NCBI GenBank assembly: GCA_963708645.1
Contig: CAVPTA010000008.1
Coordinates: 124,001-188,000, forward strand
Direction: 5' to 3'
DNA from: RYN-133 sp963708645
Lineage (GTDB): Bacteria; Actinomycetota; Actinomycetes; Mycobacteriales; Jatrophihabitantaceae
Length of the DNA: 64,000 nucleotides
Part shown: positions 17,354 to 27,918 of the stretch, piece by piece
Numbering within the stretch: position 1 is the first letter of the stretch
How the letters are laid out: the number at the start of each line of letters is the position of its first letter
The notes under the pieces: generated by a model
Seen by the model: only the letters and a program-made list of their open reading frames with translations
The model's database searches: none
What the model was told of the DNA's origin: nothing
Made by a program: the position numbers and the translations under genes

Positions 17354-18659
17354 TCATGTGGTCGTCGCGACTCCGAGCGGCTGGTACGAGTGCCCCGGGA
17401 ACACGCTCGACAGTGATCCGATGTTGAGCCGCTTCTGCACGATCTCGCCGAGCACGTCGAACGGGTTGTTCACGCCCGGGACGTCACCGGCATCCAGGGT
17501 CGAGTCGGTCAGTTCGTTCCACTTCCCGAGCACCCCGCTGGCGGACAGGCCGCCACCGAGCAGCCACATCACGCTGCCGTGGCCGTGGTCTGTGCCGCCG
17601 CTGGCATTCATCTCGACGCGCCGGCCGAACTCGGTCTGGACGACAACGGTCACCCGCTTGCGCCGGTTCGCGCCGAGGTCGGTCATGAATGCCGACAGCG
17701 ACTGCGCAGCGGAGGCGAGATGCCCGTCGAGGTCTTGCGCCTCGTCGGTGTGCGTGTCCCATCCACCGAGGTCGATCGTGGCCACCTGCGAGCCCGACCT
17801 CGGCGCGAAGCATCGTCGCAACGTCCTGCAGCGCCTGCGAGAACGCGCCGGCCGGGTACGAGGCGCCGTTCTGGACGCCGCCCGACGCCCGCGCGGTTGC
17901 GGCCGTTCCGAGCGCAGCCAGCGTCGTCGGGACGTCCTCGCCGAGCGTGCCGTCCATGCCGCGGTAGAGCGCAGCCACCGCCTTCTGCGACGACGCGCGA
18001 ATGTCGTCCCATCCGGGGAACGTGAAGTCCGACAGCTGATCCATCGCCAGCGTCGTCTCCGGGCCGAGCAGCGACAGTGGTGTCGGACCGCCTGCCGTTA
18101 CTGCGCGAAACGTCGTGCCTGGTCCGAGCTTCGTGAGCGTGCGGTCGAGCCAGCCCGTGTTCGCCGAGTTCGCACCGCCCTTCTCGACGTACTGCTGCGC
18201 CTGGAAGTGGCTGCGGCTGATGCCGGGATCCGAGACGCCTGGGACGAACGCGAGCTCGCCTGTCGACCACAGCGTGTTGTAGAGCGGCTGCATCGCGCCG
18301 TTCAGTGCCCAGCCGTCGTTCAGCGCGACGAGCGACGAGTCGGCCGGGATCAGTTGCGGACGGACCTGACGCAGGTAGGTCAGTCCGAGGTCGGCCGAAT
18401 TGGGGACGACAATGCGCAGCCCGTCCGCCGCTCCGCGCAAGAAGATCAAGACGACGGTGTTCGTCGTGGTGTCGGGCGTGGCGCCGAACGCGGCACGTGT
18501 CGTCACAAGTTGGCCGGCCAGCGCCGCGGCACCGACCATGCCGGCGCCGCCGATGAACCGGCGCCGGGTCCAGCCGGAACCGCCCCACGCGTCGTTCTGC
18601 GAGTCGAGATCACAGGTGACCTGCTCGGCGTGGCGGCGAAGTTTTGCTTCGAGTGTCAT
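17354..18659 (-). CDS. DUF1501 secreted protein (Tat substrate), with a frameshift
   Basis: About 434 residues. The N-terminus has a twin-arginine signal (TRRRFIGGAGMVGAAAL), so export folded by Tat is expected. The DUF1501 domain is related to sulfatase/alkaline phosphatase folds and shows VLIFLRGAADGLRIVVP near the start, IDLGGWDTH in the middle, and VVVQTEFGRRV with HGHGSVMWLLGG toward the end. The frame breaks near 17789; omitting one G restores EVGLQVATIDLGGWDTH and an integral number of codons. GGAGA precedes the ATG. It lies 17 nt after the DUF1800 gene, the usual partner. Confidence 0.88.
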
Positions 18660-18676
18660 GTCGATTTCTCCGAAAA

Positions 18677-20148
18677 TCAGCGCAGCGCGTGGTGCGGGGC
18701 ATCGAGGATCAGGGCGGCAAGCGGTCCGGACAGCCAGCGCAGTGTCGAGTTCGACGCCGGCGTCGAGGCGGGCTCGCCGAGAAAGGTCTGCAGCGCGGCG
18801 AGATGTGGCCGCCGAGAAGGTCATCCCGGTCAGCGCCTTCGTCAGCCGGGCGACTGCGTCGCCGCTGGTGGCTGCCTTTGCGTAGAGCTTGCTGATCGCG
18901 GGCTGGGTGAATCCCTGCCACCAGCCGCCGGCCAGGCCGAGGTGGATGTCCCACTCGGTGAGCAGGTTTCCTGCCGATCGCCAGGCCACCGCGACGTCCG
19001 GGTACCCGTTCGGCGCCGGCCAGTCGAGTGGCACGTTGTTCATCGATGCGGTGATCCAGTGCAGAGCCTGGGTCGCCTTTGCGTAGTCGGCGACCGGCGC
19101 GTCGAACGCACGGATCGATGCGACGACGTTCTCGGCAGGACGCCGTACCTTCGCGCCGCGGCTCTCCCAGAACTCGTTCGAGCACAGGATGGTCTTGACC
19201 ATCGGCATGATCTTCGTGCCGTTGTCGAGATAGGCCGGACGCGACCGCGTTCACGAGCGTCGTGGACGGGTTGTCCGACACGAATCGCACGCACATCTTC
19301 TGCGCGAGGTGGATCGCCGTGTACGGGTGATTGGCCAGGTAGCGCAGCAGCGCATCTCCGGCGGCCTCGCCCTTGGTCGCGTCGGTGTTCGCGTTCGTGA
19401 AGTCGAGGACATTGATCGGGCCGGTCGGATGGATGTAGTCGTCGTAGACGTAGTGCTGGTACTGATCGACCGTGCGTCCGGTGAGCAGCGCCGCGGCGTT
19501 GCGCACGTCCCGCTCGGAGTAGCGCAGTCCGACGGTGTGCAGTTCGAGCAGTTCGCGTCCGTAGTTCTCGTTGACCGCGGCCTTCGTCGATTCGGCGAGG
19601 TTGAGGAACGTCAGCATCGCCGGATGCCGGGCCGAGGCGAGCAGCATGTTCGTGAAGTCGTGCATGACCCACGGCCGGATCACTTCGCGGTCGTACGGTG
19701 CGCGGGTGACCCACATGTCGCCGGCGTGGTTGGGCACGTTGAGGTGGTTGGAGAAGAAGTCGACCAGGCTCTCGTAGAGCTGTGCAGGGCTCCAGGCCTG
19801 CAGACCGAGGGTCACCTGCGTCAACTGGTCCATGATCGTCCAGCCGTACTGGTTGCCCTGCGCCCCGAGCCACTGCTGCGCGTCGTAGGGCGAGAGGGTC
19901 AGCTGCCGCCCGACCGCCTGCACGCCCTTGTGGGCACGGTAGCCGCCCTGCCGAACGCCGAGTTCGATCTGGTTGTCGACCCACGACTGCAGTCCGTTCT
20001 TGGTGACGGCGGCCCGGGTCCGCGGGGTCGGCCCGAAGCCGAAGCGTGACAGCAGGTGGCCGACCGGATCCCAGCGCAGCGGCGCATGCGCCACGCGGCG
20101 GCTGTGCGCGAGCGCAGTGCGGATATCGGCGTAGATCTTCGTCGCCAT
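18677..20148 (-). CDS. DUF1800 family protein, with two frameshifts
   Basis: About 490 residues. HLLSRFGFGPTPRTRAAV at the N-terminus, WHNHLN-like FFSNHLNVPNHAGDMW, and NYGRELLELHTVGL are hallmark DUF1800 segments. LCSNEFWESRGAKVRRP near the C-terminus matches too. Two single-base insertions break the frame: near 19236 (restoring AVASAYLDNGTKIM) and at 18809-18810 (restoring TFSAPHLAALQTFLGEPAS). With both removed the gene ends at TGA 18677-18679 and has 490 codons. GGAAG lies 6 nt before the ATG. DUF1800/DUF1501 pairs are common in bacteria; their biochemical role is unknown. Confidence 0.87.
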
Positions 20149-20258
20149 CGGTGAGCTTCCTCGGTTCGGACGGGTCCCCGAACCCTGGTAAAGCCCCCGT
20201 AAAGTCAAGACTAGCTCCAAAAATCCGCAAGGAAAAGCCCGGTACTACGTTTGTTGTC

Positions 20259-21710
20259 ATGAGCCAGAGCAGCGAGACGAAACCGTCGGCGAACATCGGG
20301 GTCAGCGGGTTGGCGGTCATGGGCCGAAATCTGGCCCGGAACCTGGCCCGCCATGGGCACACGGTCGCGCTGCACAACCGCACGACCGCGCGCACACAGT
20401 CACTCGTCGATCAGCACGGCGACGAGGGCACCTTCGTCGCGTCGGCATCGATGGCCGAGTTCGTTGCCTCGCTCGAGCGTCCCCGCGCGGTGATCGTCAT
20501 GGTGAAGGCCGGCCGGCCGACCGATGACGTCATCGAGGAACTCGTCCCGTTGCTCGACGAGGACGACATCGTCATCGACTGCGGCAACGCCCACTTCCAG
20601 GACACCCGCCGCCGTGAGGAGTACCTGCGCGAGAAGGGCATCCACTTCGTCGGGTGCGGTGTGTCCGGCGGCGAGGAGGGGGCGCTGCTGGGCCCGTCGA
20701 TCATGCCTGGCGGCTCGAAGCAGTCCTACGAGAAGCTCGGCCCGATCTTCGAGTCGATCGCGGCGCAGGTCGACGGAACGGCGTGCTGCGTCCACGTCGG
20801 CCCGGACGGTGCCGGGCATTTCGTGAAGATGGTGCACAACGGCATCGAATACGCCGACATGCAGTTGATCGCCGAGGCCTACGACCTGCTTCGCGCCGGG
20901 CTCGGCGCCTCCCCCGCCGAGATCGCCGAGATCTTCCGCGACTGGAACGAGGGCGATCTCGAGTCGTTCCTCATCGAGATCACCGCCGACGTGCTCGCCC
21001 AGACCGACGAAGCCACGGGTAACGCGTTCATCGACGTCGTCCTCGACCAGGCCGAGCAGAAGGGCACGGGCCGCTGGACGGTGCAGAGCGCGCTCGACCT
21101 CGGCGTGCCCATCACCGGCATCGCCGAGGCAACCTTCGCGCGCGCTTTGTCCGGGCACGCCGAGCAGCGCGAGCCGGCCCGTGCCGCCTTCGGCTCCGAG
21201 ACAGGGAACCTCGACGCCGGCGACCAGTTCATCGCCGACGTGCGGCGCGCGCTGTACGCGTCGAAGGTGGTGGCGTACGCACAGGGCTTCGATCAGATCA
21301 TCGCCGGATCCAAGGAGTACGACTGGTCGGTCGACCCCGGTGCCATGGCAACGATCTGGCGCGGCGGCTGCATCATCCGGGCCCGGTTCCTCGACCGCAT
21401 CCGGGAGGCCTACGAAGCCGACCCCGACCTGCCGTCCCTGCTGGTCGCGCCGTACTTCGCGGACGCAGTCAAGGACGGCGTCGAATCGTGGCGACGGGTC
21501 GTGTCCGGCGCGGCGCTCGCCGGCATCCCGACCCCCGCGTTCGCGTCGTCGCTGTCCTACTACGACGCCCTCCGCCGCGACCGGCTGCCCGCCGCCTTGA
21601 TCCAGGGGCTGCGCGACAACTTCGGCGCGCACACCTACAAGCGCGTAGACCGCGACGGCGCGTTCCACGTCGAGTGGGCCGGCGACAAGAAGGAGCATGA
21701 CGCCGGCTGA
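20259..21710 (+). CDS. gnd: 6-phosphogluconate dehydrogenase, decarboxylating (GndA type)
   Basis: Oxidative decarboxylation of 6-phosphogluconate to ribulose 5-phosphate in the pentose phosphate pathway. The 483-residue length is that of the classical NADP-dependent dimeric type. Visible motifs: nucleotide-binding GLAVMGRNLARNLARHGHTV with the NADP-type HNRTTART, CGVSGGEEGALLGPSIMPGG, catalytic Lys in GAGHFVKMVHNGIEYADMQ, and the C-terminal IIRARFLDRI and YKRVDRDGAFHVEW. The ATG at 20259 begins immediately before the Rossmann strand. Divergent from DUF1800 with 110 nt between. A shorter, second gnd-type gene lies at 23643-24662. Confidence 0.95.
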   Translation: MSQSSETKPSANIGVSGLAVMGRNLARNLARHGHTVALHNRTTARTQSLVDQHGDEGTFVASASMAEFVASLERPRAVIVMVKAGRPTDDVIEELVPLLDEDDIVIDCGNAHFQDTRRREEYLREKGIHFVGCGVSGGEEGALLGPSIMPGGSKQSYEKLGPIFESIAAQVDGTACCVHVGPDGAGHFVKMVHNGIEYADMQLIAEAYDLLRAGLGASPAEIAEIFRDWNEGDLESFLIEITADVLAQTDEATGNAFIDVVLDQAEQKGTGRWTVQSALDLGVPITGIAEATFARALSGHAEQREPARAAFGSETGNLDAGDQFIADVRRALYASKVVAYAQGFDQIIAGSKEYDWSVDPGAMATIWRGGCIIRARFLDRIREAYEADPDLPSLLVAPYFADAVKDGVESWRRVVSGAALAGIPTPAFASSLSYYDALRRDRLPAALIQGLRDNFGAHTYKRVDRDGAFHVEWAGDKKEHDAG

Positions 21711-21776
21711 TCCTGCGGCACAGCTTGCGCTTCTAGCGGTTGTTGGGCCGGGGGAACGGTCGTTAGTCTGCGGCCT

Positions 21777-23753
21777 GTGATTTCCCGGCTGCGCTATCGG
21801 CTGGACCAGGCGCTGGCGCGGGGCGCGCTCATGGTCATGGGCTATCTGGCCGTCCTCACCCTGGTGATCACGGTCGTTGCCGCCGCCATCCTGACCGGGC
21901 TGCACCTGTCCGGCGTCAACGGCGGGCCGAAGCTGGGCTTTGCCGAGGCGTTCTGGCAGTCACTGCTGCGCATGCTCGGCAAGGGTGCGTTCGCCGCCGA
22001 CCAGGAGTGGACGACCCGCGCGCTCAATCTCGTCGTCACGCTCGCCGGCATCTTCCTCGCCGGTGCCCTCATCGCGCTGATTTCGGCCGCGGTCAACCAG
22101 CGCATCGCCCGGCTGCGTCGCGGCCGGTCGCCGGTGCTCGAGAGCGGGCACACCCTCGTGCTCGGCTGGTCGCCACGGCTGCCGGTCATCTTGTCCGAAC
22201 TCGTCATCGCCAACGCCGACCGCCGCCGCGCCGCCCTAGTCGTGCTCGCCGACCGGGCCCAGGACGACATGGAGGACGAGCTGCACAAGCGCGTGCCGCA
22301 CACGGGCAAGACCCGCGTCGTGTGCCGCACCGGCGATCCCGGGCGCCAGGCCGACCTCGACCTCGTGAACGTGCGCGGGGCGCGTTCGATCATCGTGTTG
22401 AACGGCTCCGACGGCGATGCGGGTGTCTTGCGCGCGGTGCTTGCGGTGCGTGGGTTCGAGAGCGAGGTCGCCGGGCTGCACATCGTCGCCGAGCTCACCG
22501 ACGCCGGGCATGCCGAGGCATTGCGTGCGCTCACCGACAACACCGTCGTGACCGTTCAGGGCGACGCGGTGATCGGCCAGGTGACCGCGCAAGCGTGCTT
22601 CCAGGACGGGCTGGCCGCAGTGTTCCGTGAGTTGCTCGGCTTCGACGCAACCGAACTGCACATCCGCGCCATCCCCGAGCTCGTCGGGCACACCTACCGC
22701 GACGCCATCGGCGCCTTCGAGAAGTGCGCCGTCATTGGGATGTGTCGTGACGACGTCGTCACGCTCAATCCGGCCGGTGATGTCGTGTTCGCCGCCGATG
22801 ACCAGGTCGTGGTGGTCGCCGCCGACGAGTTGTCGGTGATCTTCACCGGGTTCGCTGCGGCACCGGCCGACGACAATGCGGCTGCAGCCGCGTTCGCAGA
22901 CCCGGTCGAGCACATCGCGCTCGTCGGCTGGAGCTCACTCGGGACGAAGATCGTCAGCGACCTCGACCGTGTGCTCGGATCGGGCTCGGTGATCGATGTG
23001 CTCGTCGATCCCGGATACGTCACCGCCGCCCAGGTCACCATCCCACCGGTGGTCAACATCAAGGTCGACGTCCACGAACTCGGCGACGGGCCGACGGCCG
23101 TCCTCGAAATGATCAGCGCGCGCAGCTACGACCACGCCATCGTGCTCAGCTACCGCAATGCCCTGTCGGCCGAGCAGGCCGACGCCCTGACGTTGCTGAT
23201 GCTGCTCACGTTGCACAAAGCGCGCGCCACCGGCGCCGTCTCCACCCGGGTCGTCGCCGAGATGCGCGACCGGGCCAACGTCGCGATCGCGCGCACGATC
23301 GAGGTCGACGACTTCATCGTCAGCGACGAGCTGTCGAGCCTGATGCTCGCCCAGGTGTCCGAACGCCGCGAACTGGACGCCGTCTTCCGCGATCTGTTCG
23401 ACGCCTCAGGGAGCGTGCTCACCCTTCGTCCCGCCTCGATGTACGCCGGCCCGGACGAGACGAGCTGGGCGGCGACTGTCACGGCAGCGGCCCAGCGCGG
23501 CGAGAGTGCGATCGGCTATCGCCTCGGCGACTCGGCAGCGGTGGTCAACCCGGCCAAGACGACCCGACTGGTGCTCGGGACCCACGACCGCGTGCTGGTG
23601 CTCGCCCGCCGCACGGGCCACGCCCCCGACCCGCAGCGGCAGTTATTCCCCCGTCGGCAGCTCGACGTGCCCGCCGAAGGCCTGCCGCATCGCCGAAAGA
23701 AGCTTGTCAGCGTAGATCGCCTCACCACGGCTGCTGAACCGAGCGAACAGTGA
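21777..23753 (+). CDS. CASTOR/POLLUX-like ion channel protein
   Basis: 658 residues from a GTG. Two N-terminal membrane helices (about residues 17-40 and 82-103) flank a pore-like segment (AFWQSLLRMLGKGAF). They are followed by two RCK/TrkA_N-like Rossmann domains, HTLVLGWSPRLPVILSEL near residue 122 and HIALVGWSSLGTKIVSDL near residue 380. This resembles the CASTOR/POLLUX/DMI1-type channel family that also occurs in actinobacteria. Likely a cation channel gated by ligand or redox (inference). The last 37 codons run antisense over the 3' end of gndB (111-bp overlap) and are basic and low complexity, so the true C-terminus may be nearer 23630. Confidence 0.82.
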   Translation: MISRLRYRLDQALARGALMVMGYLAVLTLVITVVAAAILTGLHLSGVNGGPKLGFAEAFWQSLLRMLGKGAFAADQEWTTRALNLVVTLAGIFLAGALIALISAAVNQRIARLRRGRSPVLESGHTLVLGWSPRLPVILSELVIANADRRRAALVVLADRAQDDMEDELHKRVPHTGKTRVVCRTGDPGRQADLDLVNVRGARSIIVLNGSDGDAGVLRAVLAVRGFESEVAGLHIVAELTDAGHAEALRALTDNTVVTVQGDAVIGQVTAQACFQDGLAAVFRELLGFDATELHIRAIPELVGHTYRDAIGAFEKCAVIGMCRDDVVTLNPAGDVVFAADDQVVVVAADELSVIFTGFAAAPADDNAAAAAFADPVEHIALVGWSSLGTKIVSDLDRVLGSGSVIDVLVDPGYVTAAQVTIPPVVNIKVDVHELGDGPTAVLEMISARSYDHAIVLSYRNALSAEQADALTLLMLLTLHKARATGAVSTRVVAEMRDRANVAIARTIEVDDFIVSDELSSLMLAQVSERRELDAVFRDLFDASGSVLTLRPASMYAGPDETSWAATVTAAAQRGESAIGYRLGDSAAVVNPAKTTRLVLGTHDRVLVLARRTGHAPDPQRQLFPRRQLDVPAEGLPHRRKKLVSVDRLTTAAEPSEQ

Positions 23754-24662
23754 TGCCGAGAGCACCGGAACCGGAACGCCCTCGTCGATCGCGGCCTTGA
23801 CCGTCCAGCGACCCTCACCGGAGTCGGACACCCGGCCGGCCAGCTTGTCGAGATCGGGGTTGGCGTGCAACGCCCCGGCAGTCAGGTCGAGCAGCCACGA
23901 CGCGACCACCGAGCCGCGGCGCCACACCTCGGCGACCTTCGCGATGTCGAGGTCGTACATGTAGTACTGCGGCTGGTCCATCGGCGTGGTCTCGGCCGAG
24001 TGCTCCTCGGCCTGCTTGCCGGCGTTGGCGTGGTGCAGCACGTTGAGGCCCTCGGCGTAGGCGGCCATCATGCCGTACTCGATGCCGTTGTGGACCATCT
24101 TCACGAAGTGGCCGGCACCGACCGGGCCGCAGTGCAGATAGCCCTGCTCCTCGCGGGCTATCGGGCCGCGCCGGCCGGGCGTGCGCTCGGCTGCCTCCGG
24201 GCCCGGGGCGATCGATGCGAAGAGCGGGTCGAGGTGCTGCACGACCGTCTGCTCGCCGCCGATCATCAGGCAGTAGCCACGGTCGAGGCCCCACACGCCG
24301 CCGCTCGTCCCGACGTCGACGTAGTGGATGCCCTTCGGCTTCAACGCGGCGGCGCGGTCGATGTCCTCGCGGTAGTTCGAGTTGCCACCGTTGATGATGA
24401 TGTCGCCGTCTTCGAGCAGGTCGGCGAGCTGTTCGACGACCTTGTCGGTGATGCCGGCCGGGATCATGACCCACGCGACCCGTGGCTTCTCGAGCTTCTC
24501 GACGAACTCCTTCAGCGAGTTCGCACCGACCGCCCCCTCGCCCTCGAGTTCCTTCACGGCGTCGGGGTTCGTGTCGAACGCGACGGTCGTGTGTCCGTCG
24601 CGCATGATGCGCCGCACGATGTTCGCGCCCATTCGGCCGAGGCCGACCATTCCCAGCTGCAT
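23643..24662 (-). CDS. gndB: 6-phosphogluconate dehydrogenase, decarboxylating (short GndB/YqeC type)
   Basis: 339 residues, the short form that usually prefers NAD. N-terminal GMVGLGRMGANIVRRIMRDGH is followed by an acidic Asp (VAFDTNPDA) where GndA has HNRT, consistent with NAD binding. GTSGGVWGLDRGYCLMIGG and GAGHFVKMVHNGIEYGMM contain substrate-binding and catalytic residues, and SDSGEGRWTVKAAIDEGVPVPV is the C-terminal signature. It starts 1 nt after pgi in the same direction, so the two probably form an operon. The symbol follows the family name. Its 3' end is overlapped by the convergent channel gene. Confidence 0.92.
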   Translation of the reverse strand: MQLGMVGLGRMGANIVRRIMRDGHTTVAFDTNPDAVKELEGEGAVGANSLKEFVEKLEKPRVAWVMIPAGITDKVVEQLADLLEDGDIIINGGNSNYREDIDRAAALKPKGIHYVDVGTSGGVWGLDRGYCLMIGGEQTVVQHLDPLFASIAPGPEAAERTPGRRGPIAREEQGYLHCGPVGAGHFVKMVHNGIEYGMMAAYAEGLNVLHHANAGKQAEEHSAETTPMDQPQYYMYDLDIAKVAEVWRRGSVVASWLLDLTAGALHANPDLDKLAGRVSDSGEGRWTVKAAIDEGVPVPVLSASLFARFSSRGEAIYADKLLSAMRQAFGGHVELPTGE

Positions 24663-24663
24663 G

Positions 24664-26308
24664 TCAGTGCTCCTTCCGAGCGCTGCGATACCGGCGGATC
24701 AGAGTGTTCGTCGAGCTGTCGTGCTGCAGATCGGGTTCGTCGTCGGCCTCGAGTTCGGCCGCCACCTTCTTGGCGAGGACCTTGCCGAGTTCGACACCCC
24801 ACTGGTCGAAGGAGTTCACGCTCCACACCGTCCCCTGCACGAACACGCTGTGCTCGTAGAGGGCGACCAGCACGCCCAGCGTGTGCGGTGTCAGCCGCTC
24901 CAACAACAACGTGTTGGACGGGCGGTTGCCCTCGAACACGCGATGCGGCACCAGCCACTCTTCGGTGCCCTCGGCTTCGACCTGTTCGGCCGTCTTGCCG
25001 AACGCGAGCGCTTCGGTCTGTGCGAACACGTTGGCGTTCAGCAGATCGTGATGATCACCCAGCGGGTTCAGCGTGTGCGTGAAGCCGATGAAGTCGCACG
25101 GGATCAGCTCGGTGCCCTGATGGATGAGCTGATAGAAGCTGTGCTGCCCGTTCGTTCCCGGCTCGCCCCAATACACGGGGCCGGTGGCGTAGTCGACGTG
25201 CGCGCCGGCCAGCGTCACATGCTTGCCGTTCGACTCCATCGTCAACTGCTGCAGGTAGGCGGGGAACCGCTTCAGGTACTGGTCGTACGGCAGGACGGCC
25301 TGGGTCTGGCAGCCGAAGAAGTCGGTGTACCAGACAGTGAGCAGGCCGAGCAGCACCGGAAGGTTCGCCTCGAACGGTGCGGTGCGGAAGTGTTCGTCCA
25401 TCGCGTGGAAGCCGTCGAGCATCTCGCGGAAGTTCTTCGGACCGATTGCGAGCATCGTCGACAGACCGATGGCCGAGTCCATCGAGTAGCGCCCGCCGAC
25501 CCAGTCCCAGAACCCGAACATGTTCATGACGTCGATGCCGAACGCCTCGACCGCCTCGGAGTTCGTCGACACCGCGACGAAGTGCCGGGCGATCGCGCCC
25601 TTGTCGCGCAGCGCCGCGAGCACCCATTCGCGGGCGGTGTTCGCGTTCGTCATCGTCTCGAGCGTGGTGAACGTCTTGGACGACACGATGAACAACGTCT
25701 CGGCCGGGTCGAGGTCGTGGGTCGCCTCGGCGAAGTCGGTGCCGTCGACGTTGCTGACGAACCTGAAGGTGATGCTGCGGTCGCTGTAGTGCTTGAGCGC
25801 CTCGTAGGCCATCACGGGGCCGAGGTCGGAGCCCGCCGATTCCGATGTTGACGATGTTGCGGATCCGCTCGTTCGTGTAGCCCGTCCATCGCCCGGACCG
25901 CACGTTGTCGGCGAACTCGGCCATCCGCCCGAGCACCTCGTGCACTGCGGGGACGACGTCGATGCCGTCGACCTTGATCCGCTCGCCGGACGGCGCACGC
26001 AACGCAACGTGCAGCACGGCGCGGTCCTCGGTGAGGTTGATCTTCTCACCGCTGTACATCGCATCGATGCGCTCGCGGAGCCCGGACTGCTCGGCGAGCT
26101 CGACGAGCAGGCGCATCGTCTCGTCCGTGACGCGGTTCTTGGAGTAGTCGAGATAGATGCCGACGGCGTCGAGGGCGAGGCGCTCGCCACGGTCGCCGTC
26201 GTCGGCGAACAGTTCGCGCAGGTGTCTGGTGCGCAGGCTCTCGTAGTGCTCGGTAAGGGCGGCCCAAGCCGGACGGTCGCGAAGCGGCGTTCCGATGGCT
26301 GACTCCAT
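24664..26308 (-). CDS. pgi: Glucose-6-phosphate isomerase, with a frameshift
   Basis: Interconverts glucose 6-phosphate and fructose 6-phosphate. Both PGI signatures are present: DWVGGRYSMDSAIGLS and FDQWGVELGKVLAKK. NGQHSFYQLIHQGTELIPCDFIGF carries the catalytic His region. The frame breaks inside the GGG at 25831-25834; removing one base restores NIGIGGSDLGPVMAYEAL, the phosphate-binding loop, and gives 547 residues, the normal length. A true null of this central enzyme is unlikely, so a sequence error is favoured. The ATG at 26308 (MESAIGTPL) was chosen; a longer start would add 11 residues. gndB follows after 1 nt. Confidence 0.95.
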
Positions 26309-26337
26309 AAGCCATGCGTACCAGAACGGCGCCCGGT

Positions 26338-26940
26338 TCATAACGGCGGATCGGACACGGTGATCCGTACGGTAAGGAACTGTTCAGGTGTCGCCGCGAG
26401 TACCCGCAACTTCGGGTCCTTGATCGCGAGCCAGGGCGGTCGCACGAGTGGTTCGAGCGCGCTCAGTCGACGGTCGGCCAGGACTGTTCGCACCGCCGGT
26501 CGGTCGCCGCCGGCGATCAGAGCGTCGAGCTGACCCGCGAGCAGGATTCGCGCGGCGACGTCGGCCGCCTCTCCGAACGCGGCGCTGGCCTGGTTGGCGC
26601 GGCGGCGCGCGTAGCGCTGCTGCGACCAGCCACCGGCCTTGGTCGTGCCCTGCACGTAGGTCGAGTCGACCTTCGAGACTTCGAGCTCGGCACCGGCGAA
26701 CACTCCGACTGCGTAGCCGCTGCGGCGCACCAGCAGCACCCCGACGCGCCGCTCGCGCTTCACGTGCGCGATGAGATCGGCTACCCGGGTGCCTTCCAGC
26801 GGCGCGAACGGCACCTCGATCGCGGCGACCGCGCCGTCCGCGGCAGTCAGCGAGACCAGCGTCGCGGTGACTGCCGGGGTGAACGGGCCGTGGCGGTCGG
26901 CGAAGCCGTCGATCCAGCGCAGCAGCCGACCGGTCGCCAC
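26338..26940 (-). CDS. acVLRF1-family peptidyl-tRNA hydrolase (Vms1-like release factor)
   Basis: 200 residues from a GTG. The sequence fits the actinobacterial VLRF1 family: LLRWIDGFADRHGP at the start, a central GVLLVRRSGYAVGVF, and TKAGGWSQQRYARRRANQ. The Gln residues in that last segment correspond to the catalytic motif of release-factor-like VLRF1 domains. These proteins are thought to release nascent chains from stalled ribosomal complexes. The final segment, WLAIKDPKLRVLAATPEQF, is also family-like. It sits between an ABC permease and pgi with gaps under 30 nt, so it may be part of a longer operon. Function is inferred from family. Confidence 0.75.
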   Translation of the reverse strand: MATGRLLRWIDGFADRHGPFTPAVTATLVSLTAADGAVAAIEVPFAPLEGTRVADLIAHVKRERRVGVLLVRRSGYAVGVFAGAELEVSKVDSTYVQGTTKAGGWSQQRYARRRANQASAAFGEAADVAARILLAGQLDALIAGGDRPAVRTVLADRRLSALEPLVRPPWLAIKDPKLRVLAATPEQFLTVRITVSDPPL

Positions 26941-26966
26941 CTGGACGACGCGGGGCGCGGGCGCGC

Positions 26967-27882
26967 TCAGCTGGTGATGTCCTTACGGTCGAAGCGCAGC
27001 CAGGCGACGGCGAGGAACAGCGACGCATATACGAGCGCGCAGCCCGTCCCGCGCAGCATGTCGTCCCAGCTCACCGGCGACGACAGCACGTCCGTCCACG
27101 AGTACTGCCAGTGCGTCGGGAGGTAGTGGCGGTACGGGTCGAGCGCGGTGATCTGGTCGAGGATGTTCGACACGACGACGAGCATCACCGCGCCACCGAC
27201 CGCGCCGAGCGGGTTGTCGACGCTCACGCTGAGCAGGAACGCGAGTGCGGCGACGACGAGCATCTGGCCGCAGACGTAGGCGACGACCACAAGCAGTCGC
27301 CAGAGCGAGTCGAACGTGTCGAAGGTGCCGCCGAGCGGCGAGCGGGCCGGCGCGAAGCCGAAGAACATGCCGCCCACGAGGTAGGACCACAGCGGCAGCA
27401 ACAGGTTCGCGAGCACACACAAGGATGCCGGCCACGATGAGCTTCTGGCGCAGCAGCCGCGACCGCGGCACGGGTTGCGCAAGCAGGTAGCGCAGCGAGG
27501 CCCAACTCGCCTCGCTGGCGACGGTGTCGCCGCAGAACAGGGCGACCACGACGACGAGCAGGAACCCGACCGATGCGAACTCGGTGAACAGGGCGAAGTT
27601 CGCCGAGCCGGCGGTCGCCAGTGACACGAGAGCGCCGGCGTTGTCGCCGGGCGCCGGGCCGCCGCCGAGCTTGAACGCGAGCGCGATGATGATCGGCAGG
27701 ACGAGCAGCAACAGCACGACGATCTGCGTACGGCGCCGCTTGAGCTGGCGGGCGAACTCGACCCGCAGGCGCAGCGTGCGACCGGGATCGAACCGCGGCG
27801 TGACACTCGGGTCGAGCGTCAGCAACCGGTCATGGACGCCGCGTCTGGTGGCGGCGACCTTCGACAGCTCGCGTTCGGTCAT
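26967..27882 (-). CDS. ABC transporter permease (ABC-2 type), with a frameshift
   Basis: About 304 residues. A basic cytoplasmic N-terminus precedes a helix (about residues 55-73), a periplasmic loop, and five further hydrophobic segments, as in ABC-2 exporters. FCGDTVASEASWASLRYLLAQPVPRSRLLRQKL is a typical ABC-2 cytoplasmic loop. The frame breaks in the GTGTGTG near 27420; removing one base gives AGILVVLANLLLPLWSYLVGG and an integral 305 codons. I chose the ATG at 27882. A copy of the dispersed 20-bp repeat lies just upstream of the start. The ATPase fused to a hydrolase at 27919-30556 is the likely partner. Confidence 0.85.
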
Positions 27883-27892
27883 TGGCGTACCT

Positions 27893-27912
27893 TCGCTCCG
27901 CAAGCGTCGCTC
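27893..27912. repeat. Dispersed 20-bp repeat, single copy
   Basis: TCGCTCCGCAAGCGTCGCTC sits in the 36-nt gap between the ABC ATPase stop and the permease start. The identical 20-mer is the core of the four-copy tandem array at 43133-43250. CGCT/AGCG arms allow a small hairpin. Confidence 0.85.
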
Positions 27913-27918
27913 ATGCGA

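Noticed and set aside
17358..19400. A 680-codon open frame on the plus strand
   Set aside because: It runs antisense to the DUF1501/DUF1800 genes, is extremely Arg-rich and shows no protein-family features; a GC-rich shadow frame.
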